DNA of 64,000 bases from Neoceratodus forsteri (Eukaryota; Chordata; Ceratodontiformes; Ceratodontidae): NCBI GenBank assembly GCA_016271365.2, contig CM028131.1, positions 284,020,001-284,084,000 on the forward strand, written 5' to 3'. Shown in pieces: positions 22,431 through 33,379 of the stretch. Positions within the stretch are counted from its first letter, which is position 1. The number at the start of each line of letters is the position of its first letter. The translations under genes and the position numbers were made by a program. The notes under the pieces were generated by a model. It searched no databases and was not told where the DNA came from. It was given only the letters and a program-made list of their open reading frames with translations.

Positions 22431-23410
22431 AGGGAGAGGGAGGGTTACTCTTCCTATCCGCCAAATGTAACTGGAGTGCTAGCAGGTGGAGTGACACACA
22501 GCTTTTACCATGCTCTAACCTCATCCGGTTCAAGTCTTAAGTTGCCAATCCCCCTTTCCTAAACACCTGCTGTAATGCTCTCTCTACTCGAGTTAGAAAG
22601 GTGAATAGAGGCTGCCCCTTCCATTGACAGGTAGTCTTAAACTTCCACATAAGATCCCCACAGAACTCTGAGCTACCAAAAAACTTTCTAGAGCTGTCAA
22701 GTACACCTGGGCTGGGGCATCAGGTCCATGGCCCGTAATGAACAAATGACTTCTAGAGCAGGCCCACAAAGGCTGTCCACCAGGTGCTTCCTCTTCTCTG
22801 AGCACTGCCAGTCCTGCTCCAGAGGGGTTGCACAATCCATCCATGCCTCTAAGTCATCCTCAGTGTTTGGTGTTGGCTTGACCCCTGAGAACATCCTCAG
22901 CTTACGGTAGGAATCAAAAGCCACGGGTACATGACCAGACTGGGGCCTCTCTTTTTTGGGGATTATTGGCGAGGGCCTGGATCTCCTTCCCCCTTCCCTC
23001 AGGGAAATCACACTAAATGTAGTCACAATGGGGAGGGCCTCGGACAGCTCCTCTGCCACCAAAGCCTCCAGTATCCATGCAACTTCTACAACATTAGTAC
23101 TTTCTATTAACACAGTCAGTGTTCCCTTATCAGAATCAAGCATCTGCTCTCGCACTTTCACTTTACCCAGTTTGGTTATGGTGCACAGGCGTTTTTCTAT
23201 TTCCTCCTCATCCATCTCCTGGGGCACCCCAGCAACAGGAAGGACCTTTGGGGTCCATTCTCATACCTCACTCCATTCCACCAACTTTACTTTATCCTCC
23301 TCCTCAGGCCTAAATTTTGGCCACAGGGAAATAGACTTGGGTGCTGGGGATGCCACAGGGGTCTCTCAAATTTGGTTCTCCAGGGTGGGCATAGCTGGTG
23401 AACAGGAGAG

Positions 23411-23427
23411 CCCAGCGGTGCCTCCAA
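23411..23427 (-). promoter_or_regulatory. Candidate Gypsy-2 primer binding site
   Basis: Four bases after the LTR end on the - strand, TGGAGGCACCGCTGGG begins with TGG, the complement of a tRNA CCA end. I cannot name the tRNA with confidence. The position just inside the 5' LTR is right. Confidence 0.4.
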
Positions 23428-24439
23428 AGATGTAGCGTAGGCACCGTGTGCCAGTGAGCTACTACCCCTGCCTGTAGGCCCTCTAGCAGGTTAAGGGGCC
23501 TGGGTCCTTCTACAGTGGTGATAGGGGGTCCTATCCCTAAGTTATAATAAATAGTGTGGTGCCTCCACCCAAAGTGAGTTAAAAGTGGGTCAGATGACTG
23601 GTTGGCACAGCTCCCGGGGATGCTGTACCTACCCACATTCCCTACCAACCACCCCACACACATATATACCCAACTGTTCTTTAACACCATAAGCCATAAC
23701 CCCAGCAATAACTTGGCAGACACAAAAATACCCTGTATACAGTAATTTCAAATAGTAAAATCACAGCTTTATTGGGGGCAAGGGTTAGGATGGGGTACTT
23801 TGATAAAGGTATAGCTGTGGAGGAAGAAATGGTTAGCAGAATTAACAGGTCAAGGAAAACTTGGGCCTGAAGGCCAAACCACTCTGGCTGCCCACCTCCA
23901 CTGTACCAGTGTTTTACCTGAAAGTCTTTTGGGTACCCACTAGTTGCAGGCCTGGACATTGCTGGGTTGGCCATCTGTTGGATCCTAGATGTTGAAAAGC
24001 TAAAGTTAAATTTAAACTGAACACTCCCCATTTGATCCCAGGAGCAAGTCCTGAGTACTCATGGTTTGCAGCTCTACAGCAGTGCCTTAAGCAGGATCCT
24101 TTACAAGTCCAGGAGTGGGGAGTTCCATCCATAAATACAGCAATGGGCAACAGAATGGTGGTGGTCTCTCTTAAAAGGCTTGATCTTGATTGAAGGTCTC
24201 GCAACTTGTCCCCTTGATTGAATATATGGTCACCTTCAGCCTCTTCTGGCCTGTTGCAGAGCTCAAAACACAGGTCTCAACCAGCCTCAGAAGGCTCAGA
24301 CCCAGGAGTGGCTCCACCACCTGGCTCCCCACATGGGTCGTGGGTGCCCTAGCACCTCAGCAAGCGCTGGCGACCTCCTGAAACCAGTAGGCTCCACTTG
24401 GAAGGGGTTAGCAAGTTTCCTTCCTGGCTCTGTAAAGTG

Positions 24440-25070
24440 AAACATAGAATTTGATGGCAGATAAGGACCACTTGGCCACCTAGTCTACCCATTTCCTACC
24501 TAATGAATAATCTGCAGATCCTAGTTAACCAACAGCCTACTTCCTCCTACTCCCATTAGAATTGCCTTATGTCTATCCCATGCATTCTTGAATTCCTCCC
24601 ACTGTTTTTGACTCCACAACCTCCTCAGGAAGGCTGTTCCATGCATCTACAACCCTCTCTGTGAAAAAATACTTCCTCACATTACCTCTGTGCCTTTCCC
24701 CCTCCATCTTCAAATTGTGCCCCCTTGTTCTTGCACATCTCTTTTTCTGAATGATGCTACCCTCTTGGACTTTGTTGATTCCCTTGAGGTACTTGAAAGT
24801 TTCTATCATGTCCCCCCTCTCCCTCCTTTCCTTGAGGGTATACATATTAAGCTCCTTTAGTCTTTCTTCATATGTCTTCTGGTGCAGACCTTGCACCATT
24901 TTGGTTGCTCTCCTCTGGATAGCCTCTACCCTGTGTATGTCTTTGTGGAGATGGGGTCTCCAGAACTGCATGCCTTACTCCAGATGTGGTCTCACTAACT
25001 GTCTGTACAGAGGGATAACAACTTCCTGTTTTCTACTGGTGATGCCTCTCCCTATGCATCCTAGTATCCC
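24440..25070 (-). mobile_element. CR1-E: 631-bp CR1 3' fragment in the 5' LTR-B
   Basis: Flanked by AGTG at 24436-24439 and 25071-25074. The other LTR has the uninterrupted site (GTAAAGTGCCTCC near 8809). The - strand encodes the CR1 C-terminus (FWRPHLHKDIHRVEAIQRRATKMVQGL, LKELNMYTLKERRERGDMIETFKYLKGINK) and ends in GGCAGATAAGGACCACTTGG. This is a typical 5'-truncated copy. Confidence 0.95.
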
Positions 25071-26032
25071 AGTGCCTCCAAAAAAGTAGAGTTCACTCTG
25101 TTCCTGCACCAATTCAGCAATTCCAAGGGCAGCCAGGCACTCTCAACTTCCGAAACGCCAGTGTAGTTTGGCCACTGATTGGCAACTTTAAGCAGCAGCT
25201 CCAATTCACACTACAACACACAGCAGCAGCAGGAATTCTGGAACATGCAAGCATCTGCTCACCCTTTACATGCCCAGTCTCTGTATGTTCAACCAGCTCC
25301 CAACGCAACTTCAGATGAGACACAGCTCTCAGCCAATTTGTTCAGTTCTCAAAACAGTTCCTTACAGCCTGGCTAGCACCCCATTCCCGAGACGGTCAGC
25401 CTCTTTGAGCGACTTTTCAAAGGCCCAGTTTCAGTGCAGGATTTCTGCAGCAGCTATTCTCTCCCAAAGGAAACAGCACAGTTCAAAATACCTGGAGATT
25501 TCCCAAAACAGCTCAGCCTCTCTCTTCCTCAGACAGAGTTAATCTTTTCTCAGTAATAATGTCCAATTCCAGTCCTGTGAAAGGCCTTAGACAATTTAGC
25601 TCTTCTCACACAGATTCCTCCTGACTCGAGTAGGAGCCTAGGACAGACTAAATCAAACTTTTAAAGCCCTGGATTTCTCCCAGTGTTCTGCCATCTGATT
25701 TGATGTCCTTCATCATCAATCTCATTTAATGACCCTCAGAGCCCTCTGATTGGCTGCATCCTTGGCACCTGAAAATAGTTCACTCCTTCTCCCAGAAGTC
25801 CTCTGATACACTTTTAGGCACCCAAGTAATGGATTGGCTGTCTTTAGGGTCAAAGTATCAAGGAAATGGCTGGTGGTACACTTTAGAATGCAGTCCCACA
25901 CAGTGCCCCTTGAAATACCGTCCTGTGCAGCCAATATAGTCACTTTTATTAAACTAAAACCCCACAGTCTTGTAGCTCAAATGTATCCTCTCCAATGAGC
26001 CCATTATTAAACAGTTATAAGCAGCGCAGTAC

Positions 26033-26343
26033 CATACCTTTCAACTGCACCACATTACGAGGAACATTCCTCATTTTACTTCACAAAAGCTCCCTGTTCC
26101 ACATTGTGAGGACTTGTTCCACATTCATTATTAACAATTTAAAGAAAAAATCTATAGTAAATTATGCAAAAAATATATTATTCAATTAATAACAGACTTT
26201 CTGAACATAAATGCAAACATTTTAACAGTATTCCGAGCCTCCTAGATAAAGATTTGATTAAGTGTTCCACATTTTGCTCATTTGTTCCACATTTTGAGAG
26301 GCAATGTTCCACATTTGGGAAATGAAAGGTTGAGAGTTATGCA
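26033..26343. mobile_element. Small palindromic DNA element with repeated TGTTCCACATTTTG motif
   Basis: Absent from the other LTR-B copy. Lies between CAGTAC at 26027-26032 and CAGTAC at 26344-26349. The ends are an imperfect inverted repeat (CATACCTTTCAACT on the left; CATAACTCTCAACC on the complementary strand at the right). The motif TGTTCCACATT appears five times (26093-26320). No coding content. It fits a non-autonomous DNA transposon (MITE) of unknown family. Confidence 0.65.
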
Positions 26344-28029
26344 CAGTACTCCCAGGCAGCAGGCAACTCCCTCATTAATATTCATGAGTGCTCATTAATA
26401 CGTATGAGCCCTCGATTATGCCCCTCATTCAAACTTTATTTTTAAATCCTACAGTGGCTTCTCCTCTGCCTTGCTAAGTTCACTGACCCCTATTCTAGTT
26501 GGCAAGGGGGCCGGGACCTCAGAGATGCCACCCGATGGATGGCAAAAACGGTGGTTGATGGATCAAAGGCGCTTCTTGCACATGCGCGAGTGCCAGCCAG
26601 CTCTAGAAAACACTGGTGGCACGCGATCGTGCTCCATGAGCCCAGCATGGGCAAAAACAAATACGGAGGCTACTGGGGCCATGGAGGTGAACGGGAGAAA
26701 ATGGGGGGACATCAGGGCAATTCAGGTAAGCCCCCCGGGGGGGGGTTACATTTATTTTTTTTATTTATTTAAAATTTGGTAACCGGGAAAGGCACACTGA
26801 GCCGAGGCTCATTTCCAGGTGCGACCCGGGGGAGAGGGTAAAGGGATTTACAATGGTCAGAACAGTACAAACATTGAGACACTTATGGGTACAGTAGAAC
26901 AATATACAGAAATTGTCAAAAAAATACTCATAGTTGTATAACATTGAGACACTTCTGGATACAGTAGAAATAAGCAAAGATTGCAAAATATTGAATTAAG
27001 TTACCTTGTCGAGGTAGCATTTTTCAAAAGCGTATAGCTCATGAGGACATTTATAAACAGTGTTAACATCGTGCATAGTTCATATTGCAGTTTTGACTTT
27101 GGGAGATAGTTGTACAGTGGGGAAGAAGATGTTGGGTGGAAGGGTCCAGGGGGTCGGGTGGGGAGCAGTTGCAGGGGCAGGGGAGGTGCTTAAGTTGTTG
27201 CTTTAGCATGGGTAAGACTGGTGCAAGCAGATGGGAGGGCTATGATTCCAGAGATCAGGAGTCTAAAGGAGAAAGCAGTCTTGCCTGCTTGCAAGTGAGG
27301 AGATGGGAGATTGAAGGTATGGGTATCAAGAATTCTGAAGGAGTAGCCAGAAGAATCTGAGGGGCCTATGAGAGAGGAGAGATGAAGGGGGAGAGCAGAG
27401 AACCAGTACGTGCCAATGAAGGTGGCGCAGTGTGCGAGGCTATGGTTAACTAGGGAGGGGAGGGCAAGGGCAGAGTCTAAAGAGCAGTGATGAGTTGAGT
27501 ACAGGAGGTTTGATGCGAACTGACAGAAAGCGTTGAACAGAGATCTAATTTGGTGAGGGACTACTGGGGAGCTGAGCTGTGGATAACATCGGCGTAGTCT
27601 ATCATGGGGAAGATTATTTTTGAGATGAGCTCTTTGAGGATCGGGAGGGAGAGTCCTTGATGCAGTGCAAGGCTTCTAGTTTGGGTTGAAGTTTAGAGTG
27701 GATGTAGTCAAAGTGCAGGGAGAAGTCCAACTTTGGGCCCAGCCAGACCCACATGTATTTAAAAGACTGCACAGTTTCAATTTTAGTGCCGTCCAGGGAA
27801 AAGAAGGATGGAGACGATGGTAACTTGGCCAACCTTTGGGGTGAGCCAAAAGCCATGGCAATATTACATTTTAGGAGGTTAGCCTCGAACCAGTTGAGGG
27901 CGCTCATAAAGGCAGCTTGCAGGGATGACTGAACTGTGGTGAGGGAAGGGCCTGAGGAACATATGATGGTGTCATTGGCGTACATATATACGTGTGCTGG
28001 TGAGCATGAGGTGGGAAGGATTTTTGGTG

Positions 28030-30316
28030 GTGGCTGACCTATCTAGTGTGGACAGTGCATGCGTTGGGGGTGTGTGCGCAGCAGTGGATGCCTATAACAA
28101 GGCGCTGTCTGGTGTGCTCGACTCCCTCGCACCAGCCCGTGTGTGACCCAGGTCTTCTCACTTGAGTTCCCCTTGGTATGATGGGCGATGAAGACTTTGG
28201 GTCAGAGATTAGAGCGCTGCTGGTGGAAGTCCAGCCTGGAGGTAGACAAACTGGCCCTACGTGTGCACTATGGTGTATACCAGGGGGCAATCAACCGTAA
28301 GAAGGCAGAATTCCTGTCCAGGGAGATTGCTGCCAGGAGAAACTGACCAGCTGTGCTCTTTCGGATTGTGGACAGGCTTCTTCATCCTTCCTGTCTACAG
28401 CCGAAAGTAGCCTTTTCGAACGCATTGTGCGAGGAGTTTGCTCAGTTCTTCTCGGACAGGGTGTCTGCCATTAGGCAGGGGGTTCTGCCAGTGGACAAGA
28501 ATTTGGCCGATGAGAGCACTCCACCTGGCTGGGGTGAGTTTAGACTGGTGAAAGGGACTGAGGTCAGTGAGACTGCTTCAAGCTTCGCACACCTATTGTG
28601 AACTGGACCCAGTGCCAACTCGTTTCTTAATGAGATGTGTTGACTCCATTGGCCCAGTGTTTGCCTTGATTGTCCAGTGTTCCTTGTCAGAGGTCTTCCC
28701 CAATGTCTTGAAGGAGGCATTGGTGTGACCCTTCTGAAAAAAACATCATTGGACCCTGATGTCAAGGAGCAAATTACCGTCCTATCTCCAATCTCCCATT
28801 TTGGGTAAGATTGTGGAGAAGGTGGTGGTGCTTCAGCTTGAGGAGCTTCTCATGGCCCCATGATCTGTATGAATCATTCCAGTCTGGGTTTCATGTGAGG
28901 CATAGCACAGAAGCTGTGCTAGTTCGGGTGCATAATGACCTCCTTAGGGCTAAAGATTGAGGGGAAGGAAAAATTCTTGTTATCCTCGATCTCTCTTCAG
29001 CATTTGACACGGTGGACCATCGACAGTTACTTGACTGCCTAAGGGAATTCTGCGGACTCGCCAGCACTCTCATCTACTGGTTTGAGTCTTTTTTTATCTA
29101 ACAGGAGGCAGAGGGTAGTGATGGGGAATTTCTCCTCCTCCCTTGGCCACCTGTCATGCGGAGTTCCCCAGGGTTGGGTCTTGTCAACAATGTTGTTTGC
29201 CGTGTATATCTGCCCTGGGAGAGCTCGTTAGGAAGTACAGTCTGGGTTTTAACTGCTATGTTGATGATACCCAGTTGTACCTTTCTTTGCCCCTGGAACA
29301 TCTTGTGCAGTGGATGTGCTTAACAGCTGCCTTGCTGAGATCAATGACTGGATGGCCTCAGCTGGTTGCACTGATCCCCAGTAAGACAGAGGTACTGGTG
29401 GTGGAGTCAACAGAGGGTGTGATAGGTTGGCCTCTGGTGCAGAGACAGGGCTTTATCTTGGCTCTGTACCATTCAAGGCCTCCTCTAGGGTGCATGATCT
29501 GGGTGTTATTCTTGACAGCAGATTGACACTTGAGTTTCAGGTGGCATCCGTTGTCCATGCCAGCTTTTATCATCTGAGGAATATCGCCAGGATAAAGCCC
29601 CTAGTTCCGCCACTGGACCTCCTCACTTTGGTGCATGCATTCATGATGTCTAGGCTTGACTACTATAATGCACTCTATCTCGGGGTCTCTGGGGGTACCC
29701 TGTGCTGACTGCAGCTGGTGCAGAACATGGCAGCGAGGCTGTTGACAGGACAGCCTAAGTATTGTCACATCACTCCGGTGCTGCGTCAACTGCACTGGCT
29801 GCCGGTTAGGTGGAGGGTCCTCTTTAAGGTGGGTTTGCTCACCTTTAAGGCCCTACACGGCCTGGGCCCTGGCTACCTTCTTGCACCTGCTGTCTCGGTC
29901 CGCTCTCTCTGTTCCTCCTCTAGGGTCTCCTCATGATTTCCAGGATGAGGTTAAAAACTGCTGGCGACAGAGCATTTAGTGTCGCTGCCCCCATCCTGTG
30001 GAATTCGCTTCCTTTAGCCATCAGGGAGGCCCCTTCTGATGAGGTATTTAAGGCCTGCCTCAAGGCCTTCTTGTATAATCAGGCCTTCCCGGACTGCGTT
30101 TTATAGTCCCTACCTGTCTTTTAGAAATCAATGCTTAATTTCGTTTTTAGCGATTCTGAATTTAGTTGCTGTTGAAGGTAGTAAATTCTGTTTTAACTGT
30201 TTGGAATATTGTATACAAATGTTTATTATCGTGTTGTTCTGTATTTATTTTGATTGATGTACAGTGCCCAGAGCCTCCAGGATGGGCATCTTTTAAATAA
30301 AACTTGCCTTGCCATT
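28030..30316 (+). mobile_element. L2-1: 5'-truncated L2-like LINE inside LINE-C
   Basis: The + strand has the end of an L2-like endonuclease and most of the RT, in broken frames. Seen are VILDLSSAFDTVDHRQLLDCL (28978), SNRRQRVVMGNFSS, LSCGVPQGWVLSTMLFAVYI (29155-29210), CYVDDTQLYLSLP (29257, both catalytic aspartates), VHDLGVILDSRLTLEFQVASVV and MSRLDYYNALYLGV, then LHWLPVRWRVLFKVGLLTFKALHGLGPGYL and WNSLPLAIREAPSDEVFKACLKAFLYNQAF. The tail has GTACAGTGCCCAGAGCCTCC and TTAAATAAAAC. Close kin of L2-F (42270-45995). It sits in opposite orientation to its host LINE-C. Confidence 0.92.
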
Positions 30317-30536
30317 TAAAAAAATTGGAGAAGAGAGTGGGGCCCAGAATGGAACCCTGGGGGATGCCTGCAAGAATTGGGAGGGTGGTGGATTTGGATT
30401 GATCCAACTGCACATATTGGAACCTGTCGGAGAGATAAGATCTGAACCAGTCTGTTGAGGAGGGGGAGAGACCTATACATGTAAGTTTGCTCAGAAAGAG
30501 ACTGTGGGAGACCGAGTCAAATGCCTTAGTGAGGTC

Positions 30537-30954
30537 CAGTAGGTCATGGGTTCTCGTCCCACACTGGGATTGGACTTGCACCTAAAAATCGCTGGCATCT
30601 GAGTGCAGTATTGGGGGGTGCTGTACCGCTGGGGTGTGCCGTCCTTCAGATGAGATGTTAAACCGAGGCCCCTTCTGCCCATCCTGGTGTTGTCCTGGTG
30701 GGTGTCCAGGTGGAAGTAAAAGAACCCAGGACACTCTTCGCAAAGAGCAGGGAACATTCCCAGTGTCCTGGCCAACATTCCCCTTCCCATGAACCGTTCA
30801 TGCAATTATCCAGGCTGTGTGTGGGTGATGATGCTATATGGCCGTCACCACACATTCAGTCGTTTCACTACCAGTCTAGCATTGGGATACTGTGTATGAA
30901 AAGCGATATATAAATGCTGATTCTTCTTCTTCTTCTTCTTCTTCTTCTTCTTCT
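30537..30954 (+). mobile_element. SINE-V: tRNA-headed SINE with (TTC)n tail
   Basis: Starts near a B-box-like GGTTCTCGTCCC, followed by a body containing ATGTTAAACCGAGG and GAACCCAGGACACTCTTCGCAAAGAG. It ends AAAAGCGATATATAAATGCTGATTC with a (TTC)n tail (30921-30954). The TTAAACCGAGGT motif is a hallmark of a SINE/LINE tail group common in fish-grade vertebrates. A second, older piece is at 60942-61050. It interrupts LINE-C exactly within the first catalytic RT block (AIFIDI / DLTKAFDS). Confidence 0.75.
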
Positions 30955-31584
30955 GATGTCGATGAAAATCGCCATGGTGAGTTGACCCTTGTCCATGGTG
31001 GTATGGATGTGGTTTGTGAGAGGGAGCAGGGAGGAGGAGGATGAGTGGCTGCACCTGAAGCCAGATTGGAAAGGGCTTAGAGTATTGGAGGCATCTAGGA
31101 AGGAGTTTAGTCTACCAGAGATGAGTGCCTCCTGAATTTTTGAGAGGGCAGGGAGGAGCGAGATGGGTCTGTAGTTACCTGGTGTATTAGGGTCTCCTAC
31201 TTTATGTAGAGGAATGACCTTGGCCAGTTTCCAAGCCTTGGGGTCTGCACATTGAGCAATGTCTGAACAGTGATTATCCTGTGAGGTCCACATAGGAGTT
31301 GGAATTTTGGATGACAACCAGGGCTCAGATACCATAGAATGTCTGGGGAGTTCAGAGACACTCAAGCCCTTATGTGGTCCATTTTAGGCAACAAGCTCCT
31401 GGTATTTAGATGATATATGCCAAGGCCACCTGATGAGGGAGGCGCAGGGCAGTTGGGCCAGGTTAGGTCCAACATCGCTGGCCATTAGGAGAAAAAGGAG
31501 ACATGGTACGAGAAACTTACAATAATGCCTTTTCTTTAGGCTGTTGAAGGAGCTTGCTCTTGTTTTTTTAGTGAGGCACAACAG

Positions 31585-31860
31585 CTATCGGGGAGCTTTG
31601 GAGGGATGCGGGGGTGGAGGAAGGTCCCAGGGTAGAGTGGGTGTGAGAGGGGAAGGCTGTTGCGGGAGGAGCAAAGGACTAACTAAGGAGGGAGTAGGAG
31701 AAGGTAAGGGGAGAAAGGTGTATGGGGGAAGAGATGGGGGAAGGTGGTACCTGGGAGCTTGGGGGGAGAGAAGGGGGAGGTAGGTAACTAGAAAGATGAG
31801 GGGGGCAATAGATGCTGAGCTGGTATAGACATGTTTATAGGGCACAAAATTCATTTGGCA
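31585..31860 (-). other. Pyrimidine-rich 5' part of LINE-C
   Basis: The - strand reads as Pro/Leu/Ser-rich sequence (LPPSLPPYTFLPLPSPTPS). It is in the position of the N-terminal leader that LINE-B also has before its 2A-like motif. It may be leader peptide or just a C/T-rich 5' region. Confidence 0.35.
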
Positions 31861-33379
31861 CTTCTTTCAGGGTCCCTCAGTTGCAGACAGCCCTCTAAAC
31901 AGTTATCATGGCCCTTTGCAATATTTACAGCAGTTACATGGGCTCACATAGGGTCTCTGATAGTGGGGTCCTATACACATACCCAGAGCCCTTCTATCTA
32001 CCATGGGTGAGTACACTGGTAGCTGGCCTAGGGTGTCTGTTGAGCCATGATCACCCATGCTGCCAACAGCTTCTCCAAATGCCACCACCAAGAGTGGTGG
32101 TTCATCAGCCCACCCACCCTGGAGGTGAGTATTTGTATGGGTCGTTTGAGCTGTCCTTGTTGACTTCATCTCCTACGATCCATAGTTTAGAGCATTAACC
32201 CAAGTCAACAGCATGGTAAAGCAGTCCCCCACCACCTGGCACCACAGAGCCAGCTGAAAACTAGTTTTAATAATGTTGTTCATGACTATATGTGGGGTGT
32301 TGTTGAAAGCAGCATATCCCCCTTTATTTAGAGTTTTTCCCCTTTTGAATACCCCCATTTACTGTTGGTGCATTACCTAATTTGCAAAGTGGTCCCTTGT
32401 CTACATGGGGCCCCTGCACCATCAGTGTCTAACACATTGCTCTGTAAAATGCTATGAAAAAATCCCTGAATGAATGGAGCTGTGTAAAATCAAATTTTAT
32501 TCTGTGCTAGTCCCTGGTTTCATCGGGTCACAGTCAGCTAATCCAGGACAACTGTTCAAATCAGGACCATCGATACCACCATCCTGCATAAAATACAGTA
32601 TCACTTCCACCTAATGACTACCAGATCCTAAAGTGGCTCAAATTCAGAAGTTGTGGGCCTCAGAATCTAAGTGTCCAATCCCCAAACATTGTAAAATTTC
32701 ATCTGACATCAATTTAGCAACTTGAAACTAAAGGCTCCGGGAATCACAAGAGCAGAGGAAGGAAATTAGCTATTCTGTTGGCACCAGCAGAAGGTGCGGA
32801 GATGGAGTAGCAAATTGCAGGGGGTAGCGCTGACGTTGTTATAGTTCTGTGTTGTGTCTGTCTTTGGAAACTTTCCATTTTCCAGTGCCCTACTCCATCA
32901 TGCTAAGCGCAACAACAAAAAAGCAAACGGACCTATGTTTTCTTTCATGGGAAATATAGGCCTTCAAGTTTTTCTTTCCATGGCATTGGCTCTTGGCAGC
33001 TTAGATGGAAAGTTCCAGTCTGTTTGTTATAGACAGGTTTCATTTTTCTAATGAAAACAAAACAAATCCTGCACGAGAGCAAGTAGGAATTCTGTGCCAC
33101 GCAAGATTGGAATGTTCACTTTCCCCCCATCGGTCACATATTTGGAAGCATACAATAAACCTGCCTGCACCCTAGAATTTGGCCAGACTGACTGCCAGTG
33201 CCAACTTAGGTAAGCCTGCTGTGGTGATAATTATTATTTCATAGTCTAGAAGTCTGTCATAAAAAACCCACTTGAGGTCTGCATGTAAATGCAGACGAAC
33301 AGCAATTTATTTTCTGAAGCTGCACTCCTTTGAATGAGAAATGTGGTTCAGTGATTGATTGATTTAACCTTCTGACCAG
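31861..33379. other. Unassigned stretch, no gene recognised
   Basis: No coding motif, RNA gene or tandem repeat recognised on either strand. A CACCACCAAGAGTGGTGG hairpin lies near 32079-32096. Open frames (for example 32854-33051) have no family features. Probably old repeat or intron sequence. Confidence 0.4.

Larger units (their letters stand above)
21560..23390 (-). pseudogene. Gypsy-2 Gag of PNMA (paraneoplastic Ma antigen) type
   Basis: The longest open stretch is 176 residues (23227-22697). The N-terminal part (IEKRLCTITKLGKVKVREQM and what follows) resembles the RRM-like N-terminus of PNMA proteins. The capsid part has YRKLRMFSGVKPTPNTEDDL, AWMDCATPLEQDW and SEKRKHLVDSLCGPALEV, matching the PNMA capsid layout (K/R-L-R-x-FSG, W-x-x-x-x-T, R-L-x-x-L-R-GPA). 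It continues in another frame (TALESFLVAQSSVG), then after a SINE insertion into a Pro-rich part. A zinc knuckle near 21740 reads CHHCGQEGHIRKDAGC, with the last Cys two residues late. Gag would form the virus-like capsid. Upstream, EWTPKVLPVAGVPQEMDEEE probably continues the true start beyond a stop near 23270. Confidence 0.8.
7791..26750 (-). mobile_element. Gypsy-2: complete but dead Ty3/gypsy provirus with many nested insertions
   Basis: A full LTR-to-LTR element on the - strand. The 5' LTR is 23431-26750 and the 3' LTR is 7791-13751. The 4-bp target duplication TTTA lies at 7787-7790 and 26751-26754. Going from right to left it has a candidate primer site, a PNMA-type gag, a protease, RT, RNase H, integrase, an acidic tail and a polypurine tract abutting the 3' LTR. 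Later insertions account for much of the 19 kb. Subtracting them leaves LTRs of about 2.37 kb (5') and 2.39 kb (3') and an internal part of about 6.3 kb, normal for gag-pol. The right target side is the A/T-rich 3' tail of LINE-C, so this provirus is younger than LINE-C. Reading frames are broken throughout. Confidence 0.92.
23431..26750 (-). repeat. LTR-B, 5' LTR of Gypsy-2, interrupted by a CR1 and a small DNA element
   Basis: On the - strand it starts TGTAACCCCC at 26750 and ends GCTACA at 23431. It matches the 3' LTR (7791-13751) outside the insertions. The inserts are CR1-E (24440-25070) and a palindromic element (26033-26343). Without them it is about 2.37 kb. The differing insertions in the two LTRs show that all four arrived after the provirus. 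Confidence 0.92.
26765..31860 (-). mobile_element. LINE-C: L2/CR1-group LINE, split by an L2-like LINE and a SINE
   Basis: The - strand carries scattered ORF2 blocks. They are a 2A-like N-terminus (ASDVGPNLAQ near 31470), RT fingers (VIPLHKVGDPNTPGNYRPISLLP, QSGFR, 31130-31230), AIFIDI interrupted by a SINE and resumed at DLTKAFDSVSHSLFLSKL (30540-30480), AGIPQGSILGP (30370), and a second interruption by an L2-like element. YANDTIICSSG (27985-27950), NWFEANLLKCN and FKYMWVWLGPKLDFSLHFDYI follow. YAND replaces YADD, so the catalytic site is lost. The 3' end (26765-26833) shares its sequence with the MIR-like SINE and with 47572-47634. Gypsy-2 inserted in the A/T-rich tail. Confidence 0.85.
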
